A stretch of 64,000 nucleotides of DNA, from NCBI RefSeq assembly GCF_014652835.1, contig NZ_BMZO01000001.1, positions 310,001-374,000 of the forward strand, written 5' to 3'. The notes beneath the pieces were generated by a model. That model was given only the letters and a program-made list of their open reading frames with translations, did not search any database and had not been told where the DNA came from. This document shows, one piece after another, positions 19,265 to 33,043 of the stretch. The stretch comes from Limoniibacter endophyticus. Lineage in GTDB: Bacteria; Pseudomonadota; Alphaproteobacteria; Rhizobiales; Rhizobiaceae. Position 1 is the stretch's first letter. Each line of letters starts with the position of its first letter. The position numbers were made by a program, and so were the translations under genes.

Positions 19265-20458
19265 ATGGCAGAAAGTATCCCTATGCAATCCGAAGCGCTT
19301 CCAGAACACGTCCGCTGGCTCTCTGTCGGCGCGGCCATCGCAGCCATCAGTGTTGTTGGCATCGCTATTGGTCTGGGTATCCCACTCTTGAGCATCACCC
19401 TGGAATCGCGCGGCTATTCCACATCGATGATCGGCGCGAACACCGCAGTCGCAGGCCTCGCCTCCATCGTCGGCGCCTGGTTCGCCATCCCGATTGCGCG
19501 CAGGTTCGGTGTCATCAACATTTTACTGACGATGATCGTCATCGGCGCGCTTTCATTTTTGGGCTTTTATCTCGCGACGGATTTCTGGATGTGGTTTCCG
19601 CTGCGCGTCACGCTCCACGTCGCTCTGACAACCCTCTTCATCCTTTCAGAATTCTGGATATCGACTTCCGCTCCGCCAGCCAAACGCGGGCTGGTGCTTG
19701 GTATTTATGCAACAATGCTCTCGCTCGGATTCGCGCTCGGCCCCTTCTTGTTTTCGCAGATAGGAAGCGCCGGCTTCATGCCTTATCTTGTCACGGTACT
19801 GATCGTGTCGCTCGCCCTGGTGCCCGTTGCCATCGCCAGACGCGAAGAACCCTCTCTCGACGGTGGCACCCACGGCAAATCGGCAAGTTTTGTGCCCTAC
19901 ATCTTCATGGTACCGGCAGCGACCGCAGCCGTTCTCGTCTTTGGCGCTGTGGAAACAGGCGGCTTCGCGCTCTTCCCCGTCTACGGCGCGCGTTCCGGTT
20001 TCAGCGAAGGCGATGCGGCACTTCTGCTTACTGCCATAGGTCTTGGCAATGTTATCCTGCAAATTCCGCTAGGTATTCTTTCCGACCGTGTCAGCGACCG
20101 CCGTGTCTTGCTCGCCGTGTGCGCGGTCTTTGGACTAGTGGGCATGGGAATTCTACCCTTTGTCATTCAAAGCTGGTATCTCGCTGCCCTTGTCTTGTTC
20201 TTCTGGGGCGGTGTCGTCGCCGGCCTCTATACCATTGGCCTTGCGCATCTCGGTTCACGCCTGTCTGGCGGCGATCTTGCCTCGGCAAACGCCGCCTTCG
20301 TCTTCTGCTACGGCTTCGGCATGCTGCTTGGGCCGCAAGCGATTGGCTCCTCGATGGACCTGTTCGGGGTGCACGGCTTCGAACTCGCAATCGGCGCATT
20401 TTTCGTGCTTTATCTGCTGCTCATTATCATTCGCGTTATAGCAACCGGGCGCAAATGA
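19265..20458 (+). CDS. major facilitator superfamily transporter
   Basis: MFS permease of 397 residues with about twelve hydrophobic segments. The first half shows the loop after TM2-3 with basic residues (IPIARRFGV) and the second half the motif GILSDRVSDRRVLL, which is the MFS motif-A equivalent. It resembles YcaD/MFS_1 family efflux-type permeases; the substrate is unknown. The start lies 20 bp after the NUDIX gene, so they are probably co-transcribed. The next gene, rpmG, has its own promoter. Confidence 0.9.
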   Translation: MAESIPMQSEALPEHVRWLSVGAAIAAISVVGIAIGLGIPLLSITLESRGYSTSMIGANTAVAGLASIVGAWFAIPIARRFGVINILLTMIVIGALSFLGFYLATDFWMWFPLRVTLHVALTTLFILSEFWISTSAPPAKRGLVLGIYATMLSLGFALGPFLFSQIGSAGFMPYLVTVLIVSLALVPVAIARREEPSLDGGTHGKSASFVPYIFMVPAATAAVLVFGAVETGGFALFPVYGARSGFSEGDAALLLTAIGLGNVILQIPLGILSDRVSDRRVLLAVCAVFGLVGMGILPFVIQSWYLAALVLFFWGGVVAGLYTIGLAHLGSRLSGGDLASANAAFVFCYGFGMLLGPQAIGSSMDLFGVHGFELAIGAFFVLYLLLIIIRVIATGRK

Positions 20459-20479
20459 CGTCTAAGCCGACACTGCGTG

Positions 20480-20508
20480 CTTGACTTTTAGGCCTATTTC
20501 TTTATGTG
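20480..20508 (+). promoter_or_regulatory. candidate sigma-70 promoter for rpmG
   Basis: CTTGAC at 20480-20485 and TATGTG at 20503-20508 are separated by 17 bp, a good match to the alphaproteobacterial housekeeping pattern (CTTGAC-17-CTATAT). It lies about 80 bp upstream of the rpmG start. By eye only. Confidence 0.5.
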
Positions 20509-20586
20509 TCGGCGCAACAATCGCCTGTCCGCATGCAAATGACTCGGATCGGCCGCAAAACTTTCTAATCAAGACTGGATCCGATC

Positions 20587-20754
20587 ATGGCGAAGGCCGC
20601 AAATATCAAGATCAAGCTTCTGTCCACCGCTGACACCGGCTTCTTCTACGTCACCAGCAAGAACAGCCGTACCAAGACCGAGAAGCTCTCGTTCCGCAAG
20701 TACGACCCGGTGGTTCGCAAGCATGTGGAGTTCAAGGAAACCAAGATCAAGTAA
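20587..20754 (+). CDS. rpmG: 50S ribosomal protein L33
   Basis: Ribosomal protein of 55 residues, starting [18 protein letters not shown] and containing [15 protein letters not shown] and [19 protein letters not shown]. This is the alphaproteobacterial L33 without the zinc-binding CxxC pairs, so it is the C-minus type that does not need zinc. It has its own promoter candidate upstream and a clear intrinsic terminator at 20779-20808, so it is probably monocistronic. Confidence 0.97.
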   Translation: MAKAANIKIKLLSTADTGFFYVTSKNSRTKTEKLSFRKYDPVVRKHVEFKETKIK

Positions 20755-20778
20755 TTGATTTAATTCCTTGCAAACATT

Positions 20779-20808
20779 AAAAACCCCCGCCACCGTGCGG
20801 GGTTTTTT
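20779..20808 (+). terminator. intrinsic terminator of rpmG
   Basis: CCCCGC (20785-20790) pairs with GCGGGG (20797-20802) across the loop CACCGT, followed by six T residues (20803-20808). Located 25 bp after the rpmG stop. Confidence 0.9.
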
Positions 20809-20831
20809 ATTGTCGCCCTTGGGAGGCATTC

Positions 20832-21356
20832 ATGCCGGCGCTCATCCTCAGACGGTTAAGGACAAGAGATGCTGAAGCGTATCGCGCAATTCGGCTCGAA
20901 GCACTGCGCTTGCACCCGAATTGCTTCGCCTCATCTTTCGAATCCGAAGAGACACAGCCGCTCGCTTTCTTTAAGAAGCGTATCTCCGACAGCACCTTGC
21001 TCGGCGCCTTCCTAAATGAAGGACTTGTCGGAACTGCCGGGTTACGCGCCGAGAATTCCGCAAAGATCGAACATGTTGCGCATATTTGGGGCGTCTATGT
21101 GCAGTCACACCTACGCGGATACGGCGTCGCAAGCAAGCTAATGTCAGAATTGCTCGTGGCTGCGCGGGGTTATCGGTCGATCCGCCTGACGGTTACGGTA
21201 GGCAATGAAGCGGCTTTGGCACTTTACGCCTCGCTTGGTTTTGAGGCAGGGGCCAGAGATCGTGAGGCGCTGAAGGTCAATGATGAGTTTTACGACGAAA
21301 TCCTGATGCGACTGGACCAGCGGGCACCTTCACTCTACAGCGATGGTATTTGCTGA
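20832..21356 (+). CDS. GNAT family N-acetyltransferase
   Basis: Acetyltransferase of 174 residues with ILRRLRTRDAEAYRAIRLEAL at the N-terminus, the acetyl-CoA loop VYVQSHLRGYGVASKLM (about 89-105) and LALYASLGFEAG near the C-terminus. The pattern is that of the RimI/acetyltransferase_1 group; the substrate is unknown. GGGAGG just upstream of the ATG is a strong ribosome binding site. It stands alone between the rpmG terminator and a gene-free gap. Confidence 0.87.
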   Translation: MPALILRRLRTRDAEAYRAIRLEALRLHPNCFASSFESEETQPLAFFKKRISDSTLLGAFLNEGLVGTAGLRAENSAKIEHVAHIWGVYVQSHLRGYGVASKLMSELLVAARGYRSIRLTVTVGNEAALALYASLGFEAGARDREALKVNDEFYDEILMRLDQRAPSLYSDGIC

Positions 21357-21567
21357 AGCATGCATCTTTGCGTTGCGGTCGTTGCCTGTCTGGCGCGAAA
21401 CCTCGCCGATCTATCGAATAACTCCTCCCGCTCAGCCAGATACGGGCGATGCCGTTCAATCCGTCGGCCTATCCCTAGTTGAACCTGTGCGGGAAAATGC
21501 GGGCGCAGATCGCATTCATCGTGATCGGTACAGTCTCTGCTAGAGACGATTATAGATCTCTTTCTGA

Positions 21568-21600
21568 GAGCATCTCCTCCTCCCAAGGATAGAGATGCTC
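21568..21600 (+). ncRNA. candidate small RNA hairpin with anti-Shine-Dalgarno loop
   Basis: GAGCATCTC (21568-21576) and GAGATGCTC (21592-21600) form a perfect 9-bp stem. The 15-base loop starts CTCCTCCC, complementary to GGGAGGAG. Hairpins with such loops are known in alphaproteobacterial trans-acting small RNAs. No convincing promoter was found, so the ends of the RNA, if made, are not set. Confidence 0.3.
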
Positions 21601-21683
21601 GGCCTAACTGAACAAGAGTATCTTCTTCCCAAAATTCGATCACGCATGCGTATCCCGCAGGCTGTCGATTTTGCACAGAACAA

Positions 21684-21720
21684 ATAAAAAGGCCGCCGAA
21701 GTACTCCGGCGGCCTTTCAT
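21684..21720 (-). terminator. intrinsic terminator of rpoC (two-sided)
   Basis: AAAGGCCGCC (21688-21697) pairs with GGCGGCCTTT (21708-21717). On the minus strand the stem is followed by a run of T (the A-run at 21686-21690 on the plus strand). It sits 24 bp after the rpoC stop and could also end plus-strand transcripts. Confidence 0.9.
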
Positions 21721-21743
21721 CTTTTGCGTAGTAGCAAGCAACC

Positions 21744-24700
21744 TTACTGGTTGCCGTCCGTCATATCTGCAAGCATCGCATCCGCGACATCGCCACCCGA
21801 AGCCTGACGACGTGCGTCGAGGATGAGTTCATCGCGTGAAGAGGCAATCCGACGAATCTTGCTCATCGAGCCGCCCGTACCGGCCGGGATGAGACGGCCG
21901 ACGATGACGTTTTCCTTGAGGCCCTGCAACGTGTCCATCTTACCGGCCACGGATGCTTCGGTGAGCACTCGGGTCGTTTCCTGGAACGATGCAGCCGAGA
22001 TGAAGGACGGCGTCTGAAGCGATGCCTTGGTGATGCCGAGCAGCACCGGCTGGCCGACAGCAGGCTTCTTGCCTTCTTCTTCCAGCCGCTCATTGACCTC
22101 AAGCAACTCCAGCGTATCGACGTGATCACCAGGGATGTAGGTCGAGTCGCCTTGCTCGGTGATCTCGATCTTCTGCAGCATCTGGCGAACAATCACCTCG
22201 ATGTGCTTGTCGTTGATCATAACGCCCTGCAAACGATAGACTTCCTGGATCTCGTTGACGAGGTAGGAGGCGAGAGCCTCCACGCCACGGATAGCCAGAA
22301 TGTCATGCGGTGCCGGATTGCCGTCGAGGATGTAGTCGCCCTTCTCGATGACGTCTCCATCCTGAAGATGGAATGGCTTGCCCTTCGGAATGAGATATTC
22401 GACCGGCTCTGCACCTTCCTCATGCGGCTCGATGATGATGCGGCGCTTGTTCTTGTAATCGCGACCGAAACGCACGGTACCATCAAGCTCGGCGATGATC
22501 GCGTGATCCTTCGGACGACGTGCTTCGAACAGTTCCGCCACGCGCGGCAGACCACCGGTGATGTCCTTGGTCTTGGCGCTTTCCATCGGAATACGCGCCA
22601 CAACGTCACCTGGAGCCACGGCCGAGCCAGGTTCGACCGAGAGAACCGCATCTACCGACATCTGGAAGCGTGCATCGCCGCCCTTCGACAGCTTCTGCAC
22701 CTTGCCGTTCGGCCCCATGACGGCAATCGCCGGCTTGAGGTCGTTGCCACGCGGCTTGCCGCGCCAGTCAATGACTTCACGCTTGGTAATGCCGGTCGAC
22801 TCGTCGGTTGCTTCCTGCATCGAGATACCATCGATCAGGTCTTCGAAGGCGACCGTACCACCGACTTCCGTCAAAATCGGACGGGTATACGGATCCCACT
22901 CAGCGATACGCTGACCGCGCTTGACCTTGTCACCGTCGTCAACATAGACGCGGCTACCGTAGGTGACGCGGTGTGAAGCGCGTTCCTTGCCCGCTTCATC
23001 GACGATGACGACAGCCATATTGCGGCCCATGACGACCAGATGGCCGTCCGAGTTGCGCACCACGTTGCGGTTGCGGATCTTCACAATACCTTCATACGAA
23101 GCTTCCAGGAACGACTGATCGACAACCTGTGCCGTGCCGCCCATGTGGAAGGTACGCATGGTGAGCTGCGTGCCTGGTTCACCGATGGACTGCGCGGCGA
23201 TGACGCCGACAGCTTCGCCGATGTTGACCGGAGTACCGCGTGCAAGATCGCGACCGTAGCAGACCGAGCAGACACCGCCGCGAACGTCGCAGGTGAGCGC
23301 CGAACGGATGCGAACAGACTGGATAGCAGCCTTTTCGATCACTTCGACATCACGCTCATCAATCATTCTGCCGGCAGCAACGAGAACGTCGCCACTGGTC
23401 GGATGAATGATGTCTTCGAGCGCCGTACGGCCCAGAACGCGTTGACCAATGGAGGCCACAACCTGACCGGCATCAACGATCGGCTGCATGGTAAGACCCT
23501 TGTCAGTTCCGCAATCCGGAACAACGACAATGCAATCCTGGGCAACGTCGACGAGGCGTCGGGTCAGGTAACCCGAGTTCGCGGTCTTAAGAGCCGTATC
23601 GGCAAGCCCCTTACGGGCACCATGGGTCGAGTTGAAATATTCAAGAACGGTCAAGCCTTCCTTGAAATTCGAGATAATCGGGGTCTCAATGATCGAACCG
23701 TCCGGACGAGCCATCAGGCCGCGCATGCCAGCGAGCTGACGCATCTGCGTCGGCGAACCACGGGCACCGGAGTGGCTCATCATGTAGATCGAGTTCATCT
23801 GCTTTTGACGCCCGGTCTCAGCATTGAATTCGACCGCCTTGATGCGGCTCATCATTTCATCGGCGACCTTGTCGGCGCACTTGGCCCACGCATCGACGAC
23901 CTTGTTATACTTTTCGCCCTGAGTGATCAGGCCATCATTGTACTGCTGCTCGTATTCCTTCACCAACGTATCGGTATCAGTGATAAGCTTTTCCTTTGTG
24001 TCAGGGATGAGCATGTCATCCTTGCCGAAGGAAATACCGGCGCGGCAAGCATGGGCAAAACCGAGCTGCATGATGCGGTCACAGAAAATGACCGTCTCTT
24101 TCTGACCACAGTGACGATAGACCGTATCGATCATCTTGGAGATGTTCTTCTTGGTCATCTCCTGGTTGCAAATTTCGAACGGAATGTTCGGGTTCTTTGG
24201 CAGGAGTTCACCGATGATCAGACGACCTGGGGTCGTGTCATAGATCCTCGCGACGAGCTTGCCATCGGCATCCATCGTCTTGAAACGACCCTTGATCTTG
24301 GTGTGATAGGTCACGATGCCGTTGTTAAGCGCATGATGCAATTCGCCCATGTCCGCGAACGCCATGCCCTCGCCCGGCTCTTTCTCGGCCACGATGGACA
24401 GATAGTAGAGGCCCAGGACCATGTCCTGTGACGGAACGATGATCGGTGCGCCTGAAGCCGGATGCAGGATGTTGTTTGTCGACATCATAAGCACACGCGC
24501 TTCCAGCTGCGCTTCGAGCGACAGTGGAACGTGCACAGCCATCTGGTCACCGTCGAAGTCAGCATTGAATGCCGTACAGACGAGCGGATGCAGCTGGATT
24601 GCCTTGCCTTCAATCAGGATAGGTTCGAAGGCTTGGATGCCAAGACGGTGCAGCGTAGGTGCACGGTTCAGAAGAACCGGGTGCTCACGAATGACCTCGT

Positions 24701-25943
24701 CGAGAATATCCCAGACTTCCGGCTTTTCCTTCTCAACCAGCTTCTTAGCCTGCTTGACCGTGGACGAATAACCTTTAGCGTCAAGACGTGCATAGATGAA
24801 GGGCTTGAACAGCTCGAGTGCCATCTTCTTTGGCAGACCGCACTGGTGCAGCTTGAGTTCCGGACCAGTCACGATGACCGAACGACCAGAGTAGTCAACA
24901 CGCTTGCCGAGCAGGTTCTGGCGGAAACGGCCCTGCTTGCCCTTGAGCATGTCAGAGAGCGACTTCAGTGGACGCTTGTTAGCACCCGTGATGACCCGAC
25001 CGCGACGACCATTGTCGAATAGCGCGTCGACAGCTTCCTGCAGCATGCGTTTTTCGTTACGCACGATAATGCCCGGAGCGCGCAGCTCGATGAGGCGCTT
25101 GAGACGGTTATTGCGGTTGATGACGCGACGATAAAGATCGTTCAGGTCCGACGTCGCGAAGCGACCGCCATCCAGCGGAACCAGCGGACGCAGATCCGGA
25201 GGAATAACCGGTACGACGCGCAGAATCATCCATTCCGGACGGTTGCCCGATTCCAGAAAATTCTCGACGATCTTCAGACGCTTCAGAAGTTTCTTCTGTT
25301 TCAGGTCGGAAGTCGTAGTCGCAAGTTCGTCGCGCAGTTCGATTGCCGTCGTTTCAAGGTCAATCGAAGCAAGCAACTCATGAATAGCCTCGGCACCGAT
25401 CAGCGCGGTGAAAGCGTCTTCGCCGTACTCGTCAACAGCCATCATATACTCTTCTTCCGAAAGAAGCTGATGCTCCTTCAGAGCAGAGAGGCCCGGCTCG
25501 GTGACGATGTAATTTTCGAAGTAGAGAACGCGCTCGATATCCTTCAGCGTCATGTCGAGCAGCGTGCCGATGCGGCTCGGAAGCGACTTGAGGAACCAGA
25601 TATGCGCGACCGGAGCGGCGAGCTCGATATGGCCCATGCGTTCACGGCGAACGCGCGACAGCGTAACTTCCACGCCGCACTTTTCGCAAATGACGCCTTT
25701 GTATTTCATGCGCTTGTACTTGCCACACAAGCATTCGTAGTCCTTGATCGGACCGAAAATGCGCGCGCAGAACAAGCCATCCCGTTCCGGCTTGAACGTA
25801 CGATAGTTGATCGTCTCAGGCTTCTTGATTTCGCCGAAAGACCACGACAGAATCTTTTCCGGGCTCGCGATCGAGATCCGGATCGCATCGAAATGCTGAA
25901 CCGGTGCCTGGGGATTGAAGAGATTCATGACCTCTTGGTTCAT
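21744..25943 (-). CDS. rpoC: DNA-directed RNA polymerase subunit beta-prime
   Basis: Largest subunit of RNA polymerase, 1399 residues, full length for alphaproteobacteria. The N-terminal zinc ribbon ([20 protein letters not shown]) is near residues 71-90, the catalytic [12 protein letters not shown] motif binds the active-site magnesium ions (about residue 460-470), and the second zinc site ([13 protein letters not shown]) lies in the C-terminal half. The start has AGGAGA ten bases upstream. It follows rpoB after 171 bp of structured spacer and ends at a strong terminator. The str operon (rpsL, rpsG, fusA, tuf), often next in related genomes, is not here. Confidence 0.99.
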   Translation of the reverse strand: MNQEVMNLFNPQAPVQHFDAIRISIASPEKILSWSFGEIKKPETINYRTFKPERDGLFCARIFGPIKDYECLCGKYKRMKYKGVICEKCGVEVTLSRVRRERMGHIELAAPVAHIWFLKSLPSRIGTLLDMTLKDIERVLYFENYIVTEPGLSALKEHQLLSEEEYMMAVDEYGEDAFTALIGAEAIHELLASIDLETTAIELRDELATTTSDLKQKKLLKRLKIVENFLESGNRPEWMILRVVPVIPPDLRPLVPLDGGRFATSDLNDLYRRVINRNNRLKRLIELRAPGIIVRNEKRMLQEAVDALFDNGRRGRVITGANKRPLKSLSDMLKGKQGRFRQNLLGKRVDYSGRSVIVTGPELKLHQCGLPKKMALELFKPFIYARLDAKGYSSTVKQAKKLVEKEKPEVWDILDEVIREHPVLLNRAPTLHRLGIQAFEPILIEGKAIQLHPLVCTAFNADFDGDQMAVHVPLSLEAQLEARVLMMSTNNILHPASGAPIIVPSQDMVLGLYYLSIVAEKEPGEGMAFADMGELHHALNNGIVTYHTKIKGRFKTMDADGKLVARIYDTTPGRLIIGELLPKNPNIPFEICNQEMTKKNISKMIDTVYRHCGQKETVIFCDRIMQLGFAHACRAGISFGKDDMLIPDTKEKLITDTDTLVKEYEQQYNDGLITQGEKYNKVVDAWAKCADKVADEMMSRIKAVEFNAETGRQKQMNSIYMMSHSGARGSPTQMRQLAGMRGLMARPDGSIIETPIISNFKEGLTVLEYFNSTHGARKGLADTALKTANSGYLTRRLVDVAQDCIVVVPDCGTDKGLTMQPIVDAGQVVASIGQRVLGRTALEDIIHPTSGDVLVAAGRMIDERDVEVIEKAAIQSVRIRSALTCDVRGGVCSVCYGRDLARGTPVNIGEAVGVIAAQSIGEPGTQLTMRTFHMGGTAQVVDQSFLEASYEGIVKIRNRNVVRNSDGHLVVMGRNMAVVIVDEAGKERASHRVTYGSRVYVDDGDKVKRGQRIAEWDPYTRPILTEVGGTVAFEDLIDGISMQEATDESTGITKREVIDWRGKPRGNDLKPAIAVMGPNGKVQKLSKGGDARFQMSVDAVLSVEPGSAVAPGDVVARIPMESAKTKDITGGLPRVAELFEARRPKDHAIIAELDGTVRFGRDYKNKRRIIIEPHEEGAEPVEYLIPKGKPFHLQDGDVIEKGDYILDGNPAPHDILAIRGVEALASYLVNEIQEVYRLQGVMINDKHIEVIVRQMLQKIEITEQGDSTYIPGDHVDTLELLEVNERLEEEGKKPAVGQPVLLGITKASLQTPSFISAASFQETTRVLTEASVAGKMDTLQGLKENVIVGRLIPAGTGGSMSKIRRIASSRDELILDARRQASGGDVADAMLADMTDGNQ

Positions 25944-25988
25944 GCCGTTCTCCTTTGCGGGACTGCCAGTCCCTTATCCGAACTTGCG

Positions 25989-26107
25989 GGCGTTTTCGCG
26001 GCAGAAGCGAAAGACGCCAATAGCCGCGTGCTAGCGGCTCTGAATTAGAAAGCGTCTCTTCAAAGAGACAGCGGGCGAGCCGCTGGATAGTTCCAACGGC
26101 TCTGCCC
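25989..26107 (-). promoter_or_regulatory. four consecutive hairpins in the rpoB-rpoC spacer
   Basis: Read on the minus strand, the spacer can fold into four stems: 26073-26107 (GAGCCG/CGGCTC plus GGGC/GCCC with a bulge), 26054-26069 (GTCTCTT/AAGAGAC), 26022-26039 (AGCCGC/GCGGCT) and 25989-26018 (GGCGTTTTCGC paired with GCGAAA-G-ACGCC). None has a T-run, so they look like processing or stability elements rather than terminators. Confidence 0.5.
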
Positions 26108-26114
26108 TAAAGTT

Positions 26115-30251
<4,137 letters not shown>

Positions 30252-30324
30252 CGTCGCTCCTTGCTGCTTTTGGCTCGCCTAGCCAAATCACCGACCGCGC
30301 GGCACGGTCTGTAGAGACAGGTAT

Positions 30325-30373
30325 AAAACCCGTTTTCGAAAGACCGGCTTACGGACTTTGGAAAAGGGGTTTT
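30325..30373 (-). promoter_or_regulatory. long hairpin in rplL-rpoB spacer (RNase III site candidate)
   Basis: AAAACCC (30325-30331) pairs with GGGTTTT (30367-30373), TTTTC with GAAAA, AAAG with CTTT and CCG with CGG, around the loop GCTTA. Only symmetric single mismatches interrupt the 49-base hairpin. In E. coli the rplL-rpoB spacer holds an RNase III site; the same role here is inference. Confidence 0.5.
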
Positions 30374-30392
30374 CGTTCATTCAGAGGTGGAA

Positions 30393-30410
30393 GGCGGCCA
30401 GCAAGCCGCC
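30393..30410 (-). promoter_or_regulatory. attenuator-like hairpin after rplL
   Basis: GGCGGC (30393-30398) and GCCGCC (30405-30410) form a GC-rich stem with a six-base loop, 17 bp after the rplL stop. On the minus strand only a short mixed pyrimidine run follows, which fits partial termination between rplL and rpoB. Confidence 0.4.
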
Positions 30411-30426
30411 CTCCGGCAAACCGAAA

Positions 30427-30804
30427 TTACTTCAGTTCAACCTTTGCACCGGCACCTTCGAGCTGAGCCTTCAGCTTCTCGGCTTCATCCTTGGCAACGC
30501 CTTCCTTGACGGCCTTCGGAGCGCCTTCAACGAGGTCCTTAGCTTCCTTCAGGCCGAGACCCGTGATAGCGCGGACTTCCTTGATGACGTTGATCTTGTT
30601 TGCGCCTGCGTCAGCGAGAACGACGTCGAATTCGGTCTTCTCTTCAGCAGCAGCAGCAGGAGCAGCGCCACCGGCAGCAGCAGCAACTGCAACAGGAGCA
30701 GCAGCCGAAACGCCCCACTTTTCTTCGAGCATCTTGGAAAGCTCAGCAGCTTCCAAAACGGTCAGCGCGGACAGGTCTTCAACGATTTTGGCGAGATCAG
30801 CCAT
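30427..30804 (-). CDS. rplL: 50S ribosomal protein L7/L12
   Basis: Stalk protein of 125 residues that recruits elongation factors. N-terminal dimerisation part ([22 protein letters not shown]), an alanine-rich hinge at about 33-55 and the C-terminal factor-binding domain with [20 protein letters not shown] and [22 protein letters not shown] lies upstream of the ATG. It follows rplJ by 57 bp in the usual operon order, and the spacer after it carries an attenuator-like hairpin and a long hairpin before rpoB. Confidence 0.99.
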   Translation of the reverse strand: MADLAKIVEDLSALTVLEAAELSKMLEEKWGVSAAAPVAVAAAAGGAAPAAAAEEKTEFDVVLADAGANKINVIKEVRAITGLGLKEAKDLVEGAPKAVKEGVAKDEAEKLKAQLEGAGAKVELK

Positions 30805-30861
30805 TTTTTACATTCCTTGGTAAGTTCGAACAGTTGTTTATTTTGATAGCAAGGACCGCGC

Positions 30862-31380
30862 TCACGCAGCCTCGTCCTTCCGGGCATAAGCGCCAAACAC
30901 GCGTGCGAGCTGACCCGCCGGTGCGTTGACGACCTGTGCGATCCGGGTTGCAGGGGTAGAGATCATACCCACCAGCTTTGCACGCAACTCGTCGAGCGAC
31001 GGCATGGTGGCCAAAGCCTTCACGCCGGTTTCGTCGAGAACGGTCGTACCCATTGCGCCGCCGAGAATGACAAGCTTGTCATTACCCTTGGCGAATTCGG
31101 ATGCGACCTTCGGTGCAACAATCGGATCGTCCGAGTAGGCAATCAGCGTCTGTCCTTGGAACAGGTTCTGAATGCCTTCGGAAGGCGTACCCTGAAGGGC
31201 GATTTTGGCGAGACGGTTCTTCGCGACTTTTACGGTGCCGCCGGCTTCACGCATCTTGGAACGAAAATCGTTCATCTGCGCAACCGTGATACCGGCGTAG
31301 TGGGCCACAACAACCGAACCCGTGTCCTGCAGGACCGAATTCAGTTCAGTGACGAATTCGCGTTTTTCCGCTCTTTCCAC
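30862..31380 (-). CDS. rplJ: 50S ribosomal protein L10
   Basis: Base of the L7/L12 stalk, 172 residues. Typical L10 segments are [28 protein letters not shown] and the C-terminal helix that binds L12 dimers. The start codon is GTG at 31380 with GGAG eight bases upstream. A 364-bp gap separates it from rplA and holds a structured leader; L10(L12) complexes repress their own mRNA through such leaders in other bacteria. Confidence 0.98.
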   Translation of the reverse strand: MERAEKREFVTELNSVLQDTGSVVVAHYAGITVAQMNDFRSKMREAGGTVKVAKNRLAKIALQGTPSEGIQNLFQGQTLIAYSDDPIVAPKVASEFAKGNDKLVILGGAMGTTVLDETGVKALATMPSLDELRAKLVGMISTPATRIAQVVNAPAGQLARVFGAYARKDEAA

Positions 31381-31744
31381 TGCCTATCTCCAGTTGATGC
31401 CTGGTTTGACCCAGTCATCGGTTGCCTTTGTCGCGCGGGCACCATTCATACGAAAGATCACCCGAGCGACGCTCGATGATCCTGCCCCCTTTCCCTACTG
31501 CTCTCACAAGGAGCGCAATCGACAAAAGGCCAACACGGTTCGAACCTTACGTGTGGAACTTAACGTTCCGCTTGTTCGGTTTCTCACCCGCCTATGCAGG
31601 CTCGGGTAGAATTAAGGCGAGCCGCCTGCAGTCTTGGACAGGATATTCCGGAAGTCTCCTTCCGGTACCGGACATTTCCATACGGAACTGCCGGAATTCA
31701 GTGACCGGTCGGGCAACGATAACACCGCCTGACCGGAAAACTTA
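31381..31744 (-). promoter_or_regulatory. rplJ-rplL leader region
   Basis: Gene-free region between rplA and rplJ. On the minus strand it holds a CCGGTCAGGC/GCCCGACCGG stem (31705-31736, one G-U pair) just after rplA, then CCGGAAG-GAGA-CTTCCGG (31648-31665), a 7-bp stem with a GNRA tetraloop. Neither has a T-run. The position fits the autoregulatory L10 leader, but no kink-turn binding site was identified by eye. Confidence 0.5.
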
Positions 31745-32446
31745 TCAGGATGCGGCGTCGAGCGTCGCGACGTCGATCTTCACACCCGGACCCATGGTCG
31801 AGCTCAGAGAAACTCGACGAACGTAAACGCCCTTTGCACCGGCTGGCTTTGCACGGTTGACGGCATCCGAAAGAGCGCGAACGTTTTCAGCAAGCGCCTT
31901 GGTGTCGAACGAAACCTTGCCAACACCAGCGTGAATGATGCCGGCTTTCTCGACGCGAAACTCGACAGCGCCACCCTTGGAAGCCTTGACAGCAGCAGCA
32001 ACGTCGGTGGTCACAGTACCGACCTTCGGATTAGGCATCAGGCCACGCGGGCCAAGCACCTTGCCGAGACGACCGACCAGCGGCATCATATCCGGCGTAG
32101 CAATGCAGCGGTCGAAATTCAGTTCGCCCTTCTGCATGGATTCAACCAGATCTTCCGCGCCAACAATGTCCGCACCGGCAGCCTTGGCTTCATCAGCCTT
32201 GTCGCCACGAGCGAACACAGCAACGCGAACGTCACGACCCGTGCCGTTTGGCAGGTTAGCAACGCCGCGAACCATCTGGTCCGCATGGCGCGGATCAACG
32301 CCGAGATTCATCGCAATTTCGATGGTCTCGTCGAACTTCGCGCTGGCGCGTTCCTTCAGAAGCGCGATGGCTTCGTCGAGTGTATAGGCCTTGTCGAAAT
32401 CAATTCCTTCGCGAGCCTTGGCAGTACGCTTTGCAATCTTAGCCAT
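31745..32446 (-). CDS. rplA: 50S ribosomal protein L1
   Basis: L1 stalk protein, 233 residues, which also represses its own mRNA in many bacteria. It begins [16 protein letters not shown] and has the RNA-binding segments [18 protein letters not shown] and the [22 protein letters not shown] loop. The longer frame upstream overlaps rplK and is not L1-like, so the start is put at 32446, four bases after the rplK stop. Coupled translation with rplK is likely. Confidence 0.98.
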   Translation of the reverse strand: MAKIAKRTAKAREGIDFDKAYTLDEAIALLKERASAKFDETIEIAMNLGVDPRHADQMVRGVANLPNGTGRDVRVAVFARGDKADEAKAAGADIVGAEDLVESMQKGELNFDRCIATPDMMPLVGRLGKVLGPRGLMPNPKVGTVTTDVAAAVKASKGGAVEFRVEKAGIIHAGVGKVSFDTKALAENVRALSDAVNRAKPAGAKGVYVRRVSLSSTMGPGVKIDVATLDAAS

Positions 32447-32450
32447 CGTA

Positions 32451-32879
32451 TCAGCCCACCACTTCCAGGCCCATCGAACGGGCGGAACCTTCAACCATAC
32501 GCATCGCGGCTTCGACGTCGTTGGCGTTCAGGTCTTTCATCTTCGCTTCAGCAATCTCACGAACCTTGTCGCGGCTGATCTGACCGGCTGAAGCTTTGCC
32601 GGGAGTCTTGGAGCCGCTCTTCAGGTTCGCTGCCTTCTTGAGGAAGTAGCTGACCGGAGGGGTCTTCATCGCGAACGTAAAGGACTTGTCCTGGTAGTAG
32701 GTAATGACGACCGGGATCGGCGATCCCTTTTCCATTTCCTGCGTAGCGGCATTGAAGCCCTTGCAGAATTCCATGATATTAATGCCACGCTGACCAAGCG
32801 CAGGACCGATCGGGGGCGACGGCGTCGCGGAACCCGCAGGAACCTGAAGCTTGAGCTGGCCTGCAATTTTCTTAGCCAT
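32451..32879 (-). CDS. rplK: 50S ribosomal protein L11
   Basis: Ribosomal protein of 142 residues at the GTPase-associated centre. The N-terminal domain has [20 protein letters not shown] with the conserved proline pair, and the C-terminal rRNA-binding domain includes [11 protein letters not shown] and [25 protein letters not shown] precedes the ATG. It is separated from nusG by 164 bp that include a CCGG-TTCG-CCGG tetraloop hairpin at 32901-32912 on the minus strand, possibly part of a leader for rplKA. Confidence 0.98.
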   Translation of the reverse strand: MAKKIAGQLKLQVPAGSATPSPPIGPALGQRGINIMEFCKGFNAATQEMEKGSPIPVVITYYQDKSFTFAMKTPPVSYFLKKAANLKSGSKTPGKASAGQISRDKVREIAEAKMKDLNANDVEAAMRMVEGSARSMGLEVVG

Positions 32880-33043
32880 ATCTCATCTGCCTTCATCTAA
32901 CCGGCGAACCGGCGTTGCAGTCTGGTGGTTCGATTTTATGTGACAGGCTAACGCCACATGCCTCTCCCACCGCTCTTATTGCCACACAATGCAGAAGCAC
33001 CATGCAGAAACCGCCCGCGCGAACGCAGGCGAAACCTTATCCC

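Larger units (their letters stand above)
21357..21743. other. structured gene-free gap between GNAT gene and rpoC
   Basis: No gene with a recognisable product. The plus strand holds several perfect hairpins: GTCTCT-GCT-AGAGAC (21533-21547) and a 9-bp stem at 21568-21600 whose loop reads CTCCTCCC, complementary to a Shine-Dalgarno sequence. The gap ends in the rpoC terminator, which is two-sided. A small RNA on the plus strand is possible. Short open frames here are not protein-like. Confidence 0.45.

Noticed and set aside
19045-20484. 479-codon open frame on the plus strand
   Set aside because: Shifted frame across the NUDIX and MFS genes; arginine/serine/histidine-rich and not protein-like.
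21335-21676. 113-codon minus-strand open frame between rpoC and the GNAT gene
   Set aside because: Arg/Cys-rich, no binding site, and it spans perfect hairpins; not protein-like.
23040-24431. 463-codon open frame on the plus strand
   Set aside because: Lies wholly antisense to rpoC, has no recognisable domain and reflects codon bias of the gene on the other strand.
31705-31736. Stem after rplA considered as an intrinsic terminator
   Set aside because: No T-run follows on the transcribed strand and rplJ needs read-through or its own start; kept as leader structure instead.
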